The position numbers and the translations under genes are program-made. The notes under the pieces were generated by a model. It had not been told where the DNA came from. It made no database searches and saw only the letters and a program-made list of their open reading frames with translations. Source: Paracoccus aestuarii (lineage in GTDB: Bacteria > Pseudomonadota > Alphaproteobacteria > Rhodobacterales > Rhodobacteraceae). Taken from it: a DNA stretch of 64,000 bases. Every line of letters begins with the position of its first letter. Position 1 is the stretch's first letter. Below, in pieces: positions 34,770-43,728 of the stretch. Where the stretch lies: contig NZ_CP067169.1 in assembly GCF_028553885.1 (NCBI RefSeq), positions 124,001 to 188,000 on the forward strand, written 5' to 3'.

Positions 34770-35489
34770 ATGTCCCGCACCGACCGCCTGATGCGCCTGA
34801 TGGATGCGCTGCGCCGCCTGCCCGCGCCGGTCACCGCCGCGCGGCTGGCCGAGGAGAGCGGCGTGTCGCGCCGCCAGCTTTACCGCGACATCGCGACCCT
34901 GCGCGCGGGCGGCGCGCTGATCGACGGCGAGGCGGGCGTCGGCTATCGCCTGACCGAGGATCCGGCCCTGCCGCCGCAAAGCTTCTCCCGCCTGGAAATC
35001 GAGGCGCTGCGCCTGTCGGTCGAGGCCTTGGCGGGGATCGGCGATCCGGCGCTGGTCGCGGCGGGGCAGGGCGCGCTGGCCCGGATCGTCGCGACCTTGC
35101 CCCAGGGGCAGGCCCGCCACGCCCAGCACGCGATCCTGCGCGCCTTCACCACGCCGCCGCGGCGCGCCCTGCCGCAGGTCGATCTGGCCCTGCTGCGCGC
35201 CGCCTGCTGGGACGAGGCCGCGCTGCGCATCGCCTATACCGACCGGCAGGGGCGGCTGACGCATCGGGTGATCTGGCCCTTGGCCCTGTCCTATACCGAT
35301 CGCAGCCTGATGCTGCTGGCCCATTGCCGCATGCGGATGGATTTCCGCATCTTTCACGCGGCGGGCATCACCGAGGCCGCGCGGACCGGCGACGGCTTTC
35401 GCCCGCGCCGGGTGGCGCTGGTGCGCGATTACGCGGCGGCGCGGGCGGCGGAACACCGGCAGGCCGCCTGCGTTGAGCCTGCTTCATAG
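34770..35489 (+). CDS. YafY-type transcriptional regulator (HTH-11 plus WYL)
   Basis: The 239-residue protein has an N-terminal DeoR-like winged helix (RLMRLMDALRRLPAPVTAARL, ESGVSRRQLYRDIATLR) and a C-terminal WYL ligand-sensing domain (LRIAYTDRQGRLTHRVIWPLAL, DFRIFHAAGI). WYL regulators often sense nucleic acids or small ligands and control stress genes. It lies divergent to the GST-like gene and 18 bases upstream of the four-gene ligase repair operon, so it could regulate either. Read-through into the repair genes is plausible. Confidence 0.87.
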   Translation: MSRTDRLMRLMDALRRLPAPVTAARLAEESGVSRRQLYRDIATLRAGGALIDGEAGVGYRLTEDPALPPQSFSRLEIEALRLSVEALAGIGDPALVAAGQGALARIVATLPQGQARHAQHAILRAFTTPPRRALPQVDLALLRAACWDEAALRIAYTDRQGRLTHRVIWPLALSYTDRSLMLLAHCRMRMDFRIFHAAGITEAARTGDGFRPRRVALVRDYAAARAAEHRQAACVEPAS

Positions 35490-35507
35490 GGGGGTGATCC
35501 CAGACCC

Positions 35508-36500
35508 ATGCGCGCCGACCAGATCCTGCACCCGACCGAGGCGGGCCTCTATTGCCCGCCGGGCGATTTCTTCATCGACCCGGTGCGCCCGGTGCTGCGG
35601 GCGCTGATCACGCATGGCCATGGCGATCATGCGCGGTCCGGCCATGGCGCGGTCATGGCGACGCAGCAGACGCTGGACATCATGGCGATCCGCTATGGCG
35701 AGGATTTCACCGCCAGCCGCCAGCCCGCCGAGGGCGTCATGCGGATCGGCGATGTGCGGGTCAGCTTTCATCCGGCGGGCCATATCCTCGGCTCGGCCCA
35801 GATTGCGGTCATGCCGGATAGCGGGCCCAAGATTGTCGTCTCGGGCGATTACTGCCGCGCGCCGAACCCCGTCTGCGCGCCCTACGAGCCGGTGCCCTGC
35901 GACATCTTTGTGACCGAGGCGACCTTCGGCCTGCCGGTCTTTCGCCACCCCGACCCGCTGCTGGAGATGGAACGCCTGAAGGCCAGCATGGCGGAATTTC
36001 CCGAACGCCCGCATCTGATCGGGGCCTATGCGCTTGGCAAGGCGCAGCGCGTCATCGCGCTGGCGCGGCAGGCGGGCATCGACGGTCCCATCGCCATCCA
36101 CGGCGCGCTGGAACGGCTGAGCCGGTTCCACGTGGAACAGGGGATCGACCTTGGCCCGATGGTCCCGGCCACCGCCGATCAGGTGGATGCGCAGCTGGTC
36201 GTGGCCCCGCCCTCGGCCTTTGCCAGCGCATGGGTGCAGCGGTTCCGCGACCCGGTGATCGGCTTCGCCTCGGGCTGGATGGCGGTCCGGGCGCGGGCCC
36301 GCCAGCGTGGGGTGGAGCTGCCCTTGGTCATCAGCGACCATGTGGACTGGCCGCAGGTCACCCAGACCATCCGCGAGCTGAACCCCGAGGAGGTCTGGAT
36401 CACCCATGGCACCGAGGACGGGTTGATGCGCTGGTGCGCGCTGGAGGGCCGCACCGCCCGCCCCCTGCGCCTTGTCGGCTATGAGGACGAGCCGGAATGA
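35508..36500 (+). CDS. Ligase-associated DNA exonuclease (metallo-beta-lactamase fold)
   Basis: The 330-residue protein is an MBL/beta-CASP-type nuclease. The dimetal motif HGHGDHARSGH lies near residues 36-46, with the later ligands in HPAGHILGSAQIAV and VVSGDYCRAP. It belongs to the family found next to bacterial ATP-dependent ligases, predicted to trim DNA ends before ligation. The ligase gene overlaps its stop by four bases, making a tight repair operon. Confidence 0.92.
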   Translation: MRADQILHPTEAGLYCPPGDFFIDPVRPVLRALITHGHGDHARSGHGAVMATQQTLDIMAIRYGEDFTASRQPAEGVMRIGDVRVSFHPAGHILGSAQIAVMPDSGPKIVVSGDYCRAPNPVCAPYEPVPCDIFVTEATFGLPVFRHPDPLLEMERLKASMAEFPERPHLIGAYALGKAQRVIALARQAGIDGPIAIHGALERLSRFHVEQGIDLGPMVPATADQVDAQLVVAPPSAFASAWVQRFRDPVIGFASGWMAVRARARQRGVELPLVISDHVDWPQVTQTIRELNPEEVWITHGTEDGLMRWCALEGRTARPLRLVGYEDEPE

Positions 36501-38047
36501 GGGCTTTCGCCACCCTGCTGGAACGGCTGGCCTTCACGCCTGCCAGAAACGCCAAGCTGCGCATCCTGCGCCACTATCTGGAACAGACCCCCGACCCGGA
36601 TCGCGGCTATGCCTTGGCCGCGCTGACCGGCAATCTGAAGCTGCGCGCCGTCACGCCTGGCCTGCTGCGCGGGCTGATGACTGACCGGATCGACGGGCAG
36701 CTTTTCGCGCTGTCCTATGATTTCGTGGGCGATCTGGCCGAGACCATCGCGCTTTTGTGGGATGCCGAGGCCGATGAGGACATGCCCCTGCGCGATGCGG
36801 TCGCCCTGCTGCGGGATACCGGGCGCGCGGCCCTGCCTGCGGCGATCACGGCGGCCTTGGACCGCCTTGGGCCGTCGCAGCGGCTGGCCTTCCTGAAGCT
36901 GGCCACTGGCAACATGCGCGTGGGCCTGTCGGCGCGCATGGCCCGCATGGCCTTGGCCGAGATGGGCACCCCCGAGGTCAAGGATCTCGAGGAGATCTGG
37001 CACGGCCTGACCCCGCCCTATCAGCCGCTGTTTGACTGGATCGCGGGCGGGGATCGGCCCGAACAGGCGGCCCGCGCGCCCTTCCGGCCCGTGATGCTGT
37101 CCACGCCCGTCGATCTGGATCAGCTGCGCGACTTTGATCCGGGGGATTACATCGCCGAATGGAAATGGGACGGCATCCGCGTGCAGGCGATCAACGATCA
37201 GGGCACGCGCCGCCTCTATTCCCGCACCGGAGAGGACGTGTCCGCCGCCTTTCCCGACGTGATCGAGGCGCTGAATTTCGACGGCGCGCTGGATGGCGAG
37301 CTGCTGATCCGGCGCGGCGCGCAAGTGGCGCCCTTCGGCGATCTGCAGAAACGCCTCGGCCGCAAGGCGGTCAGCCGGGCGATGCTGGACAGCCACCCGG
37401 CTGTGATGCGGGTCTATGACGCACTGATCTGGCAGGGGCGCGACCTGCGCGACCTGCCCTTGGTCGAACGCCGCGCGGTGCTGGAGGGCGCCGATCTGGG
37501 CGATCTGCGGCTGGACCTGTCGCCGGTCCTGGAGTTTGAAACCTGGGACGATCTGGCCGCCCTGCGGGCCGACCCGCCAAGCGTGGTGATCGAGGGGATC
37601 ATGCTGAAGCGCCGCGACAGCGCCTATGTCGGCGGCCGCCCGCGCGGGCCGTGGTTCAAGTGGAAACGCGATCCGATGGTGGTGGATGCGGTGATGCTCT
37701 ATGCGCAGCGCGGGCATGGCAAGCGGTCGGGATTTTACAGCGACTTCACCTTCGGCCTGTGGGACGGGGACCAGCTGGTGCCGGTCGGCAAGGCCTATTT
37801 CGGCTTCACCGATGAGGAGCTGCGCGACCTGGACCGCTTCGTGCGCCAGAACACGACCGAACGCTTCGGCCCGGTCCGGGCGGTCGCCCCCAAGCTGGTC
37901 CTGGAGGTCGCCTTCGAGGGGCTGAACGAATCCGCGCGCCATAAATCCGGCGTCGCCATGCGCTTTCCCCGCATCAGCCGCATCCGGTGGGACAAGCCCG
38001 CGCCCGAGGCCGACCGCATCGAGACCCTGCGCGGGATGATCCCGTGA
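36497..38047 (+). CDS. ATP-dependent DNA ligase (cassette-associated type)
   Basis: The 516-residue ligase belongs to the bacterial ATP-dependent (LigC/LigB-like) group. The adenylated Lys is Lys223 in EWKWDGIR. Other nucleotidyltransferase motifs are RLYSRTGEDVS, DGELLIR, EGIMLKRRDS and FKWKRDP. An N-terminal helical DNA-binding domain occupies about residues 1-200 and the OB domain about 370-516. It overlaps the exonuclease upstream by four bases and the helicase downstream by four bases. It is a likely end-repair enzyme separate from the replicative NAD-dependent ligase. Confidence 0.95.
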   Translation: MRAFATLLERLAFTPARNAKLRILRHYLEQTPDPDRGYALAALTGNLKLRAVTPGLLRGLMTDRIDGQLFALSYDFVGDLAETIALLWDAEADEDMPLRDAVALLRDTGRAALPAAITAALDRLGPSQRLAFLKLATGNMRVGLSARMARMALAEMGTPEVKDLEEIWHGLTPPYQPLFDWIAGGDRPEQAARAPFRPVMLSTPVDLDQLRDFDPGDYIAEWKWDGIRVQAINDQGTRRLYSRTGEDVSAAFPDVIEALNFDGALDGELLIRRGAQVAPFGDLQKRLGRKAVSRAMLDSHPAVMRVYDALIWQGRDLRDLPLVERRAVLEGADLGDLRLDLSPVLEFETWDDLAALRADPPSVVIEGIMLKRRDSAYVGGRPRGPWFKWKRDPMVVDAVMLYAQRGHGKRSGFYSDFTFGLWDGDQLVPVGKAYFGFTDEELRDLDRFVRQNTTERFGPVRAVAPKLVLEVAFEGLNESARHKSGVAMRFPRISRIRWDKPAPEADRIETLRGMIP

Positions 38048-40425
38048 CCCTGCCCCAGGCCTTCCGGGACTGGTTCGCGGGTCAGGGCTGGCAGCCCCAT
38101 CCCCATCAGCTGGCGCTGCTGGAGGCGGATCGCGACAGCCTGCTGGTCGCCCCCACCGGCGGCGGCAAGACCTTGGCCGGGTTCCTGCCCAGCTTGGTCG
38201 ATCTGGTGGATGCGGGGCCGGGGCTGCACACACTCTATGTCTCGCCGCTGAAGGCGCTGACGGCGGATATCGCGCGCAACCTGTCGCGCCCCGTGGCCGA
38301 TCTGGGGCTGGAGATCCGCATCGAGGACCGCACCGGCGACACGCGCCCCGCGCAGCGCGCCCGCCAGCGGGTCGATCCGCCGCATATCCTGCTGACCACG
38401 CCGGAATCGCTGGCGCTGATGCTGTCCTATCCGCAGGCCCCGCAGATCTTCGGCAGCCTGCGCCGGGTGGTGCTGGACGAACTGCACGCGCTTGCCGAAA
38501 ACAAGCGCGGCGACCAGCTGATGCTGTGCCTAGCGCGGCTGCGGAGCCTCGCCCCCGGTCTGATCGCCACGGGGCTTTCGGCCACGGTCGAGGACCCGGA
38601 CGCGCTGGCCCGCTTCATGGGGGGCGCGCAGGTGATCCATGCCGATCCCGGCCCCGATCCCGACATCGCCATGCTGCCCACCCGCCGCGCGCCGCCTTGG
38701 GCCGGGGCGGGCGGCCATTACGCCGTCCCCGACGTGCTGGAGGCCATCGCGGGCGCACGCACCACCATCGTTTTCATCAACACCCGCGCCCAGGCCGAGC
38801 TGTTCTTCCAAGCGCTCTGGGCCGCGAATGACGCGAACCTGCCCATCGGCTTGCATCACGGCAGCCTCGCGCGCGAGGCCCGCCAGCGGGTCGAGGCCGC
38901 CATGGCCGCGGGCGAATTGCGCGCCGTCGTGGCCACCGGCAGCCTCGATCTGGGCATCGATTGGGGCGCGGTGGACCTGGTGATCCAGGTCGGCGCGCCG
39001 CGCAACGTCAAGCGGCTGGTCCAGCGGATCGGGCGGGCGAACCACCGCTACAACGCGCCCTCCAAGGCCCGGATCGTGCCCGCCAACCGCTTCGAGGTGA
39101 TCGAATGCGTCGCCGCCCTTCAGGCCGTGACCGAGCGCGATCTGGACGGCGATCCGCGCGGGCCGGGGCCGCTGGATGTCCTCTGCCAGCATATCCTGCT
39201 GACCGCCTGCGCAGCCCCCTTCGATGCCGACGACCTGTTCCGCGAGGTTCGCGAGGCGGGCCCCTATCGCGCCCTCTCGCGGACCGATTTCGACGCCTGC
39301 CTGGAATTCGCGGCGACGGGGGGCTATGCGCTGCGCGCCTATGACCGCTGGCAGCGGCTGATGCTGCGTGACGGGTTCTGGCGCCTGCGCGACCCGCGTG
39401 CGGCGCGCGATCTGCGCATGAATATCGGCACCATCGTCGAGGCCGAGATGCTCAAGGTCCGCTTCCGCGGCCGCGGCGGCGCCCCCCTGGGCGAGGTCGA
39501 GGAAAGCTTTGCCGCGACGCTGCTGCCCGGCGACACCTTCCTGATCGGCGGCCAGACCGTCCGCTATGACGGGCTGCGCGAGATGACGGTCGAGGTGACG
39601 AAACAGCCCGCCAAGGAGCCGCGCATCGCGGTCTTCTCCGGCATCAAGCTGGCCACATCCACCCAGCTGTCGCACAGGGTCCAAGCGCTGATCGGCGATC
39701 CGGCCGCCCATGCCGCCCTGCCCCCGGACACCCGCGACTGGTTGGCCATGCAGGCCCGCGTCAGCACGCTGCCCCGCGACGGCGTGCTGGTCAGCGAGAG
39801 CTTCATCCACCAGAACCGCTGGCATTTCGCGCTCTATGGCTTCGCGGGGCGCAACGCGCTGCAGACCTTGGGCCTGTTGATGACCCGCCTGATGGAGGAG
39901 GCGGGCCTGGCCCCCTTGGGCTTTCTGGCCACCGATTACGCGCTGCTGGTCTGGTCGCTGGAGCCTGTGACCGACCCCGCCGCGCTTCTGGACCCCGAGG
40001 GCCTGCGCGAGGGGCTGGGCGAATGGCTGGCGGGCAATGCGGTGATGAAGCGGACCTTCCGCAATGTCGCGGTGATCGCGGGGCTGATCCAGCGCAACAT
40101 GCCGGGCACGCGCAAATCCGGGCGGCAGGCGACGTTTTCCAGCGACATCCTCTATGACACGCTGCGGAAATACGATCCCGACCACCTGATGCTGCGGATC
40201 ACCGCCGAGGAGGCGCGCCGGGGCCTTGTGGATTTTGGCCGGATCGAGGAGATGCTGTCCCATTCGCCGCATCGCGACCACCGGATGCTGGACCGCGTAT
40301 CCCCCTTCGCCGCGCCGCTGCTGCTGGAGGTCGGGCGCGTGCCCATCGCGGGCCAAGGCCGGGAACGCCTGGCCGAGGCCGAGGCGGCGGCCCTGATGGC
40401 CGAGGCAGGATTGAGCGAGACGTGA
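38044..40425 (+). CDS. Ligase-associated DEXH-box helicase (Lhr-like)
   Basis: The 793-residue superfamily 2 helicase has Walker A in VAPTGGGKTLAGF (about residues 37-49), the DExH box VLDELHAL and motif III ATGLSATVED, then the helicase C domain VVATGSLDLGIDWG and QRIGRANHRYN, and an Lhr-type winged-helix/C-terminal region. The GTG at 38044 overlaps the ligase stop (GTGA). Long same-frame ORFs starting upstream are not real. It presumably remodels DNA for the exonuclease and ligase in the same operon. Confidence 0.94.
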   Translation: MTLPQAFRDWFAGQGWQPHPHQLALLEADRDSLLVAPTGGGKTLAGFLPSLVDLVDAGPGLHTLYVSPLKALTADIARNLSRPVADLGLEIRIEDRTGDTRPAQRARQRVDPPHILLTTPESLALMLSYPQAPQIFGSLRRVVLDELHALAENKRGDQLMLCLARLRSLAPGLIATGLSATVEDPDALARFMGGAQVIHADPGPDPDIAMLPTRRAPPWAGAGGHYAVPDVLEAIAGARTTIVFINTRAQAELFFQALWAANDANLPIGLHHGSLAREARQRVEAAMAAGELRAVVATGSLDLGIDWGAVDLVIQVGAPRNVKRLVQRIGRANHRYNAPSKARIVPANRFEVIECVAALQAVTERDLDGDPRGPGPLDVLCQHILLTACAAPFDADDLFREVREAGPYRALSRTDFDACLEFAATGGYALRAYDRWQRLMLRDGFWRLRDPRAARDLRMNIGTIVEAEMLKVRFRGRGGAPLGEVEESFAATLLPGDTFLIGGQTVRYDGLREMTVEVTKQPAKEPRIAVFSGIKLATSTQLSHRVQALIGDPAAHAALPPDTRDWLAMQARVSTLPRDGVLVSESFIHQNRWHFALYGFAGRNALQTLGLLMTRLMEEAGLAPLGFLATDYALLVWSLEPVTDPAALLDPEGLREGLGEWLAGNAVMKRTFRNVAVIAGLIQRNMPGTRKSGRQATFSSDILYDTLRKYDPDHLMLRITAEEARRGLVDFGRIEEMLSHSPHRDHRMLDRVSPFAAPLLLEVGRVPIAGQGRERLAEAEAAALMAEAGLSET

Positions 40426-41078
40426 CCGACCACCCCTTCGATTTCGCGGGCCAGGCGCTGCTGGCCCGGCCCTCGGGCGCGCTGTTCTGGCCGGCGCGGC
40501 GCTGGCTGATCCTGGCCGACCTGCATCTGGGCAAGGCCGAACGCATGGCCCGGCGCGGCGGCGCCCTGCTGCCCCCCTATGAGACCCGCGCCTCGCTGGA
40601 CCGGATGGAGGCCGAGATCGCCGCCACCGATCCCAGCACCGTGGTCAGCCTGGGCGACGGCTTCGACGACGATGCGGCGGGCCAGGCGCTGGATGACGAG
40701 ACCTGCGCCCGGCTGGCCGCGATGGCCGCCGGGCGGCGCTGGATCTGGGTGGCGGGCAATCACGATCCGGGCCGGATCTGCGCGCGCCTGCCGGGCGAAA
40801 GCCTGGATCAGATCCGCGACGGCCTGACCCTGCGCCACGAGGCGTTGGCGGGGCAGGGGCCCGACATCTCGGGGCATTACCACCCCTGCATCCGGCTGGC
40901 CGGACAGCGGCGGCGCTGTTTCCTGGTCGGGCGCGACCACCTGATCCTGCCCGCCTTCGGCACCTATACGGGCGGGCTGGAGGTCACCGACCGCGCCTTG
41001 GCCGCGCTGGTCCCGCAGGGCATCGCCATCGCCTGCACCGCCCGCGCCCTGCCGGTGCCGGTGGGCATGTGGCCATGA
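40422..41078 (+). CDS. pdeM: Ligase-associated DNA damage response endonuclease PdeM
   Basis: The 218-residue calcineurin-like phosphoesterase has the dimetal motifs DLHLGKAERM, LGDGFDD, VAGNHDPG and SGHYHPCIRL in order. It is the PdeM family member that completes the exonuclease-ligase-helicase-PdeM cassette. A GTG at 40422 overlaps the helicase stop. It is the last intact gene before a dense cluster of broken insertion sequences beginning about 30 bases after its stop. Confidence 0.92.
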   Translation: MTDHPFDFAGQALLARPSGALFWPARRWLILADLHLGKAERMARRGGALLPPYETRASLDRMEAEIAATDPSTVVSLGDGFDDDAAGQALDDETCARLAAMAAGRRWIWVAGNHDPGRICARLPGESLDQIRDGLTLRHEALAGQGPDISGHYHPCIRLAGQRRRCFLVGRDHLILPAFGTYTGGLEVTDRALAALVPQGIAIACTARALPVPVGMWP

Positions 41079-41296
41079 TCTCCACCCATTGGGCCGGGGT
41101 CTTGCCCTAAGCGGCGTTGACGAAAGGGATTCACGGGGTGGGCTGATCGTGATTCAAGCTGGTATCTGCGATGAAGGCCAGCTTGGCACGAGACCTGATT
41201 TCGGATGAGGAATGGGCGTTTTACGAGTGCTTCATTCTGGCCGTGCGCGCCCCGAACGGACGCAAGCCCGCAAATCACCGCGTTGTTCTGGAGTGA

Positions 41297-41328
41297 GGCA
41301 TGAGCCGCCACTGGTTCAAGGCCATGCC
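41297..41328 (+). repeat. Family-1 palindromic mini-element, copy 2
   Basis: The outer stem is GGCATG (41297-41302) with CATGCC (41323-41328). After an unpaired A, GCC (41304-41306) pairs with GGC (41320-41322) and closes the loop GCCACTGGTTCAA. Relative to copy 1 the inner stem is inverted (GCC/GGC instead of GGC/GCC) and one outer pair is swapped, yet pairing is kept. It replaces roughly 20 bases of the transposase N-terminal region. Confidence 0.8.
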
Positions 41329-41570
41329 GAGCGCGGACCGGCTCTCCCTGGCGTGACCTCCCGTAAGAGTTCGTGAAGTGTTCCAGTGTCTACCGCCAGT
41401 TCCGGCGCTGGACCTTGGCGGGGTTGTGAGAGCAGATCCTCGAAGCGCCGAACGAAAGTCGTATCGTGCCGGATGCGCTCCAGATGATCGACAGCGCTGT
41501 GATCCGCCCCCTCATCAGGCAGCGGGCGCCAAAGGGGGACACCAAGACAGGGTTCTGGCCGTTCGAGAAC

Positions 41571-41617
41571 GTCCGGTGGGAAAACGATCCACTGGATCGT
41601 TTTCTGGACCACCTCCC
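41571..41617 (+). repeat. Family-2 palindromic mini-element, copy 1
   Basis: GAAAACGATCC (41580-41590) and GGATCGTTTTC (41594-41604) form a perfect 11-bp stem around ACT. Outer bases GGTGG and CCACC extend the pairing. It sits in the IS5 transposase at the point where an intact copy reads CGTGGGGGC, and the frame stays open across it. Confidence 0.8.
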
Positions 41618-42786
41618 ATTTTCACGACCAAGGTCCACCTGCACGTCAATGCTGCCGGGCTGCCAATGAGTTCGGACATCGCGCCGGGACAGACATCGGG
41701 CTACCTGGGCTTTGCTCTGGTCATGAACGACAACCTGCCGGAGCCTTGTATCCCGCTGGCCGATCGCAGCCATGACTTCGACAAGGTTCGCAAAGCCTTG
41801 GAGGCGCGCAGCATCCTGCCGGTGGTCCCGATGCGAACTGAACCGCACCGGGTTTGCCAGAGGCTCCAACTCCTGAGTAGCAAATGTGTTTCAGGCGGGG
41901 GCGTCCCGATACGGCGTTCTGGCTTTGTCATCGCATTGAGAACGGTCAGCAGCTTGCGGGCGCAGGCCGCGATGACCAGCTTTCGTGGTTTTTCCGGCGG
42001 CGATGAGCCGCTCTTTGAAGGCCCGGAAGACTGGATCGAACCTGCTGGCGGTGAGGGCTGCGAGATAGAGGCACCGGCGTAGCGATCCACGTCCGCCCCA
42101 TATGCTGCGCTTGCCGCGTTGGTGTCCTGAATCATTCGCGTGTGGCGCCAACCCCGCGAGAGCGGCGACCCGCCGTCGATCGAGCTGACCAAGTTCAGGG
42201 AGTTGTGCGATCAGAGTGGCCGAGACGACAGGTCCGATCCCCTTGACGCTGCGAAGACGCACCGCTTGATCGCGCAGCTCGTCCTGGCTTTGGATCACGG
42301 TTTCCTTCTCTGCTTCGACTTTCGCCAGGCCGCCCTGCAAGGCCCGGATGTGCTATAGGAGGCTGCGTCGGATCCATTGGTCCTGTGTGATTCTCAACTG
42401 GTTCTTCTCTGCGACGATCATGGCGGTGATGTCGTTGCGGTGGGCGGTCAGGTCAGACAAACGCTGGCGTTCGGCAGAGTGAGGGTGAGCTGGAACCAGC
42501 TGGAGCGCTCTCCCCATCTCGGCCAGAGCCTGCCCATCGACACGGTCACTCTTGGCCAGACGCCCTGTGGCACGAGCAAATTCTCGGGCCTGCCGAGGGT
42601 TCACGCAAGCCGCCTGGCCCCAAGCTTCCGAGAGGGCTGCGATGATCGGTCGCTCATATCCACCTGACGCCTCGAGAACGACAATGGATTGGCCAGCGGC
42701 AAGTGCGAACCTGCGCAACGACCTGCTGTCGGATTGGACCTGCATCGGTTTCGTTCCGGTCTTTTGAGAGCGATAGTCGTCATCAA

Positions 42787-43415
42787 GGAGACCGGATATG
42801 GCATTCGCAGCCGAAAGTTCAGGCGCACCACCGACAGCGATCACGCCTTCAACATCGCGCCCAATCTCCTGCAGCAGGATTTCACGGCGAGCGGGCCGAA
42901 CCAGAAGGGGGCTGGTGACATCACCGTCGCCATTGTCGCTCGGACCGATGGCGCAACAATGGCGACTCTGGACGCGCGAGGGGTGGGTTTATCTGGCCGT
43001 GATCATCGATCTCTTCTCAAGGCGGGTCGTGGGCTGGGCCATCAGCAACCGCATGAAGCAGGATCTGGCCTTGCGGGCCCTGAACATGGCGATCGCGATC
43101 CGAAGGCCACCACCAGGTTGCATTCATCACACGGATCGCGGGTCGCAATACTGCGCTCACGACTATCAGAAGCTGCTGCGCAAGCACGGGTTCAAGGTGT
43201 CGATGAGCGGGAAAGGCAACTGCTATGACAATTCCGCCGTCGAGAGCTTCTTCAAGTCGCTCAAGGCCGAACTCGTCTGGCGCCGCAACTGGCAAACCCG
43301 TCGCGAGGTCGAGATCGCCCTCTTCGAATACATCAACGGCTTCTACAATCCGCGCCGGAAACACTCAGCCCTCGGCTGCAAATCACCCGTGGCCTTCGAA
43401 CAAAGGGCCGCTTAA
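42787..43415 (+). pseudogene. IS3-family transposase orfB, truncated and interrupted by a hairpin
   Basis: The fragment begins KETGYGIRSRKFRRTTDSDH, NIAPNLLQQDFTASGPNQK, GAGDIT, then is broken at 42926-42966 by a family-1 mini-element. It continues in another frame with WTREGWVYLAVIIDLFSRRVVGWA (first catalytic Asp), CIHHTDRGSQYCAHDY (second Asp), GNCYDNSAVESFFKSLKAEL (Glu) and YNPRRKHSALGCKSPVAF. The DDE residues are present, but the N-terminus and orfA are lost and the frame is shifted by the insertion. Confidence 0.82.
42926..42966 (-). repeat. Family-1 palindromic mini-element, copy 4 (inverted)
   Basis: Read on the minus strand, the outer arms GTCGCCATTGT and ACAATGGCGAC pair perfectly over 11 bp. 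An inner TGC/GCG stem (one T-G wobble) closes a 13-nt loop GCCATCGGTCCGA. Loop length and pattern match copies 1-3 while the sequence differs, with pairing conserved. It shifts the IS3 orfB reading frame. Confidence 0.75.
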
Positions 43416-43728
43416 CATGAGCGCCTGACCGGAACAGAGCCGGCGCAGGTCCAGTTGGAATCCTTTCATGCCGGGAGCGTATAGGGTCGAACACGTCGAT
43501 CCAGTCTTTCGCGACGTCGACGCCGATATAGGTGTGGGGCAAATTCACTGTCCTGTCCTTGATCTGCGGGGTCGGCACTAAAGCGCCACTTGCAACTGTT
43601 CAGGTTCACGTGGCGGCTGCGCAGATAGGCCCCATGCTACTCAGCGGGATCGTCCTCCCTGGGATGGAACGGGGTCCCAACTTCAGGTCCCAGTATGCCC
43701 GGCCTTGCACAGACAAGGATGGAGCATC

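Larger units (their letters stand above)
41111..41836 (+). pseudogene. Decayed IS5-family element (same type as 22394-23279)
   Basis: The left end resembles the GTTGACGAAA end of the 22.4-kb copy. The transposase begins at 41171 (MKASLARDLISDEEWAF), is stopped at 41296 by a palindromic mini-element, resumes out of frame (LQMIDSAVIRP, then GGHQDRVLAVRE), and carries a second, different palindrome at about 41570-41617. It then continues in frame through FTTKVHLHVNAAGLPMS to VVPMR, where an IS110 element cuts it off. The remaining C-terminus is missing. Several catalytic regions are altered (PLADRSHD for LADRGYD), so it is inactive. Confidence 0.8.
42735..43453 (+). mobile_element. 719-bp IS3-family deletion derivative nested in IS110
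   Basis: The left end TGGACCTGCATCGG at 42735 and right end, TGGACCTGCGCCGG when read inward from 43453, are matching inverted repeats with the TG..CA termini of IS3 elements. Between them only the C-terminal two thirds of an orfB-type transposase remain; orfA and the orfB start are missing. The flanking IS110 sequence rejoins without a visible target duplication. Confidence 0.8.
41837..43580 (-). pseudogene. IS110-family transposase, interrupted and mutated
   Basis: The N-terminus (PHTYIGVDVAKDWIDVFDP, GTG near 43548) carries the first Asp of the DEDD motif and ends at 43454. The protein resumes at 42734 with SDSRSLRRFA, VVLEASGGYERP, NPRQAREFARATGRLAKSDR, and later GIGPVVSATLIAQLPELG and LAGLAPHANDSGHQRGKRS. 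Joining 43454 to 42734 restores the reading frame exactly, so a 719-bp IS3-derived element (42735-43453) split it. An in-frame TAG near 42355 and a frameshift near 41980 add further damage. The IS110 element itself sits in the decayed IS5 copy. Confidence 0.82.
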
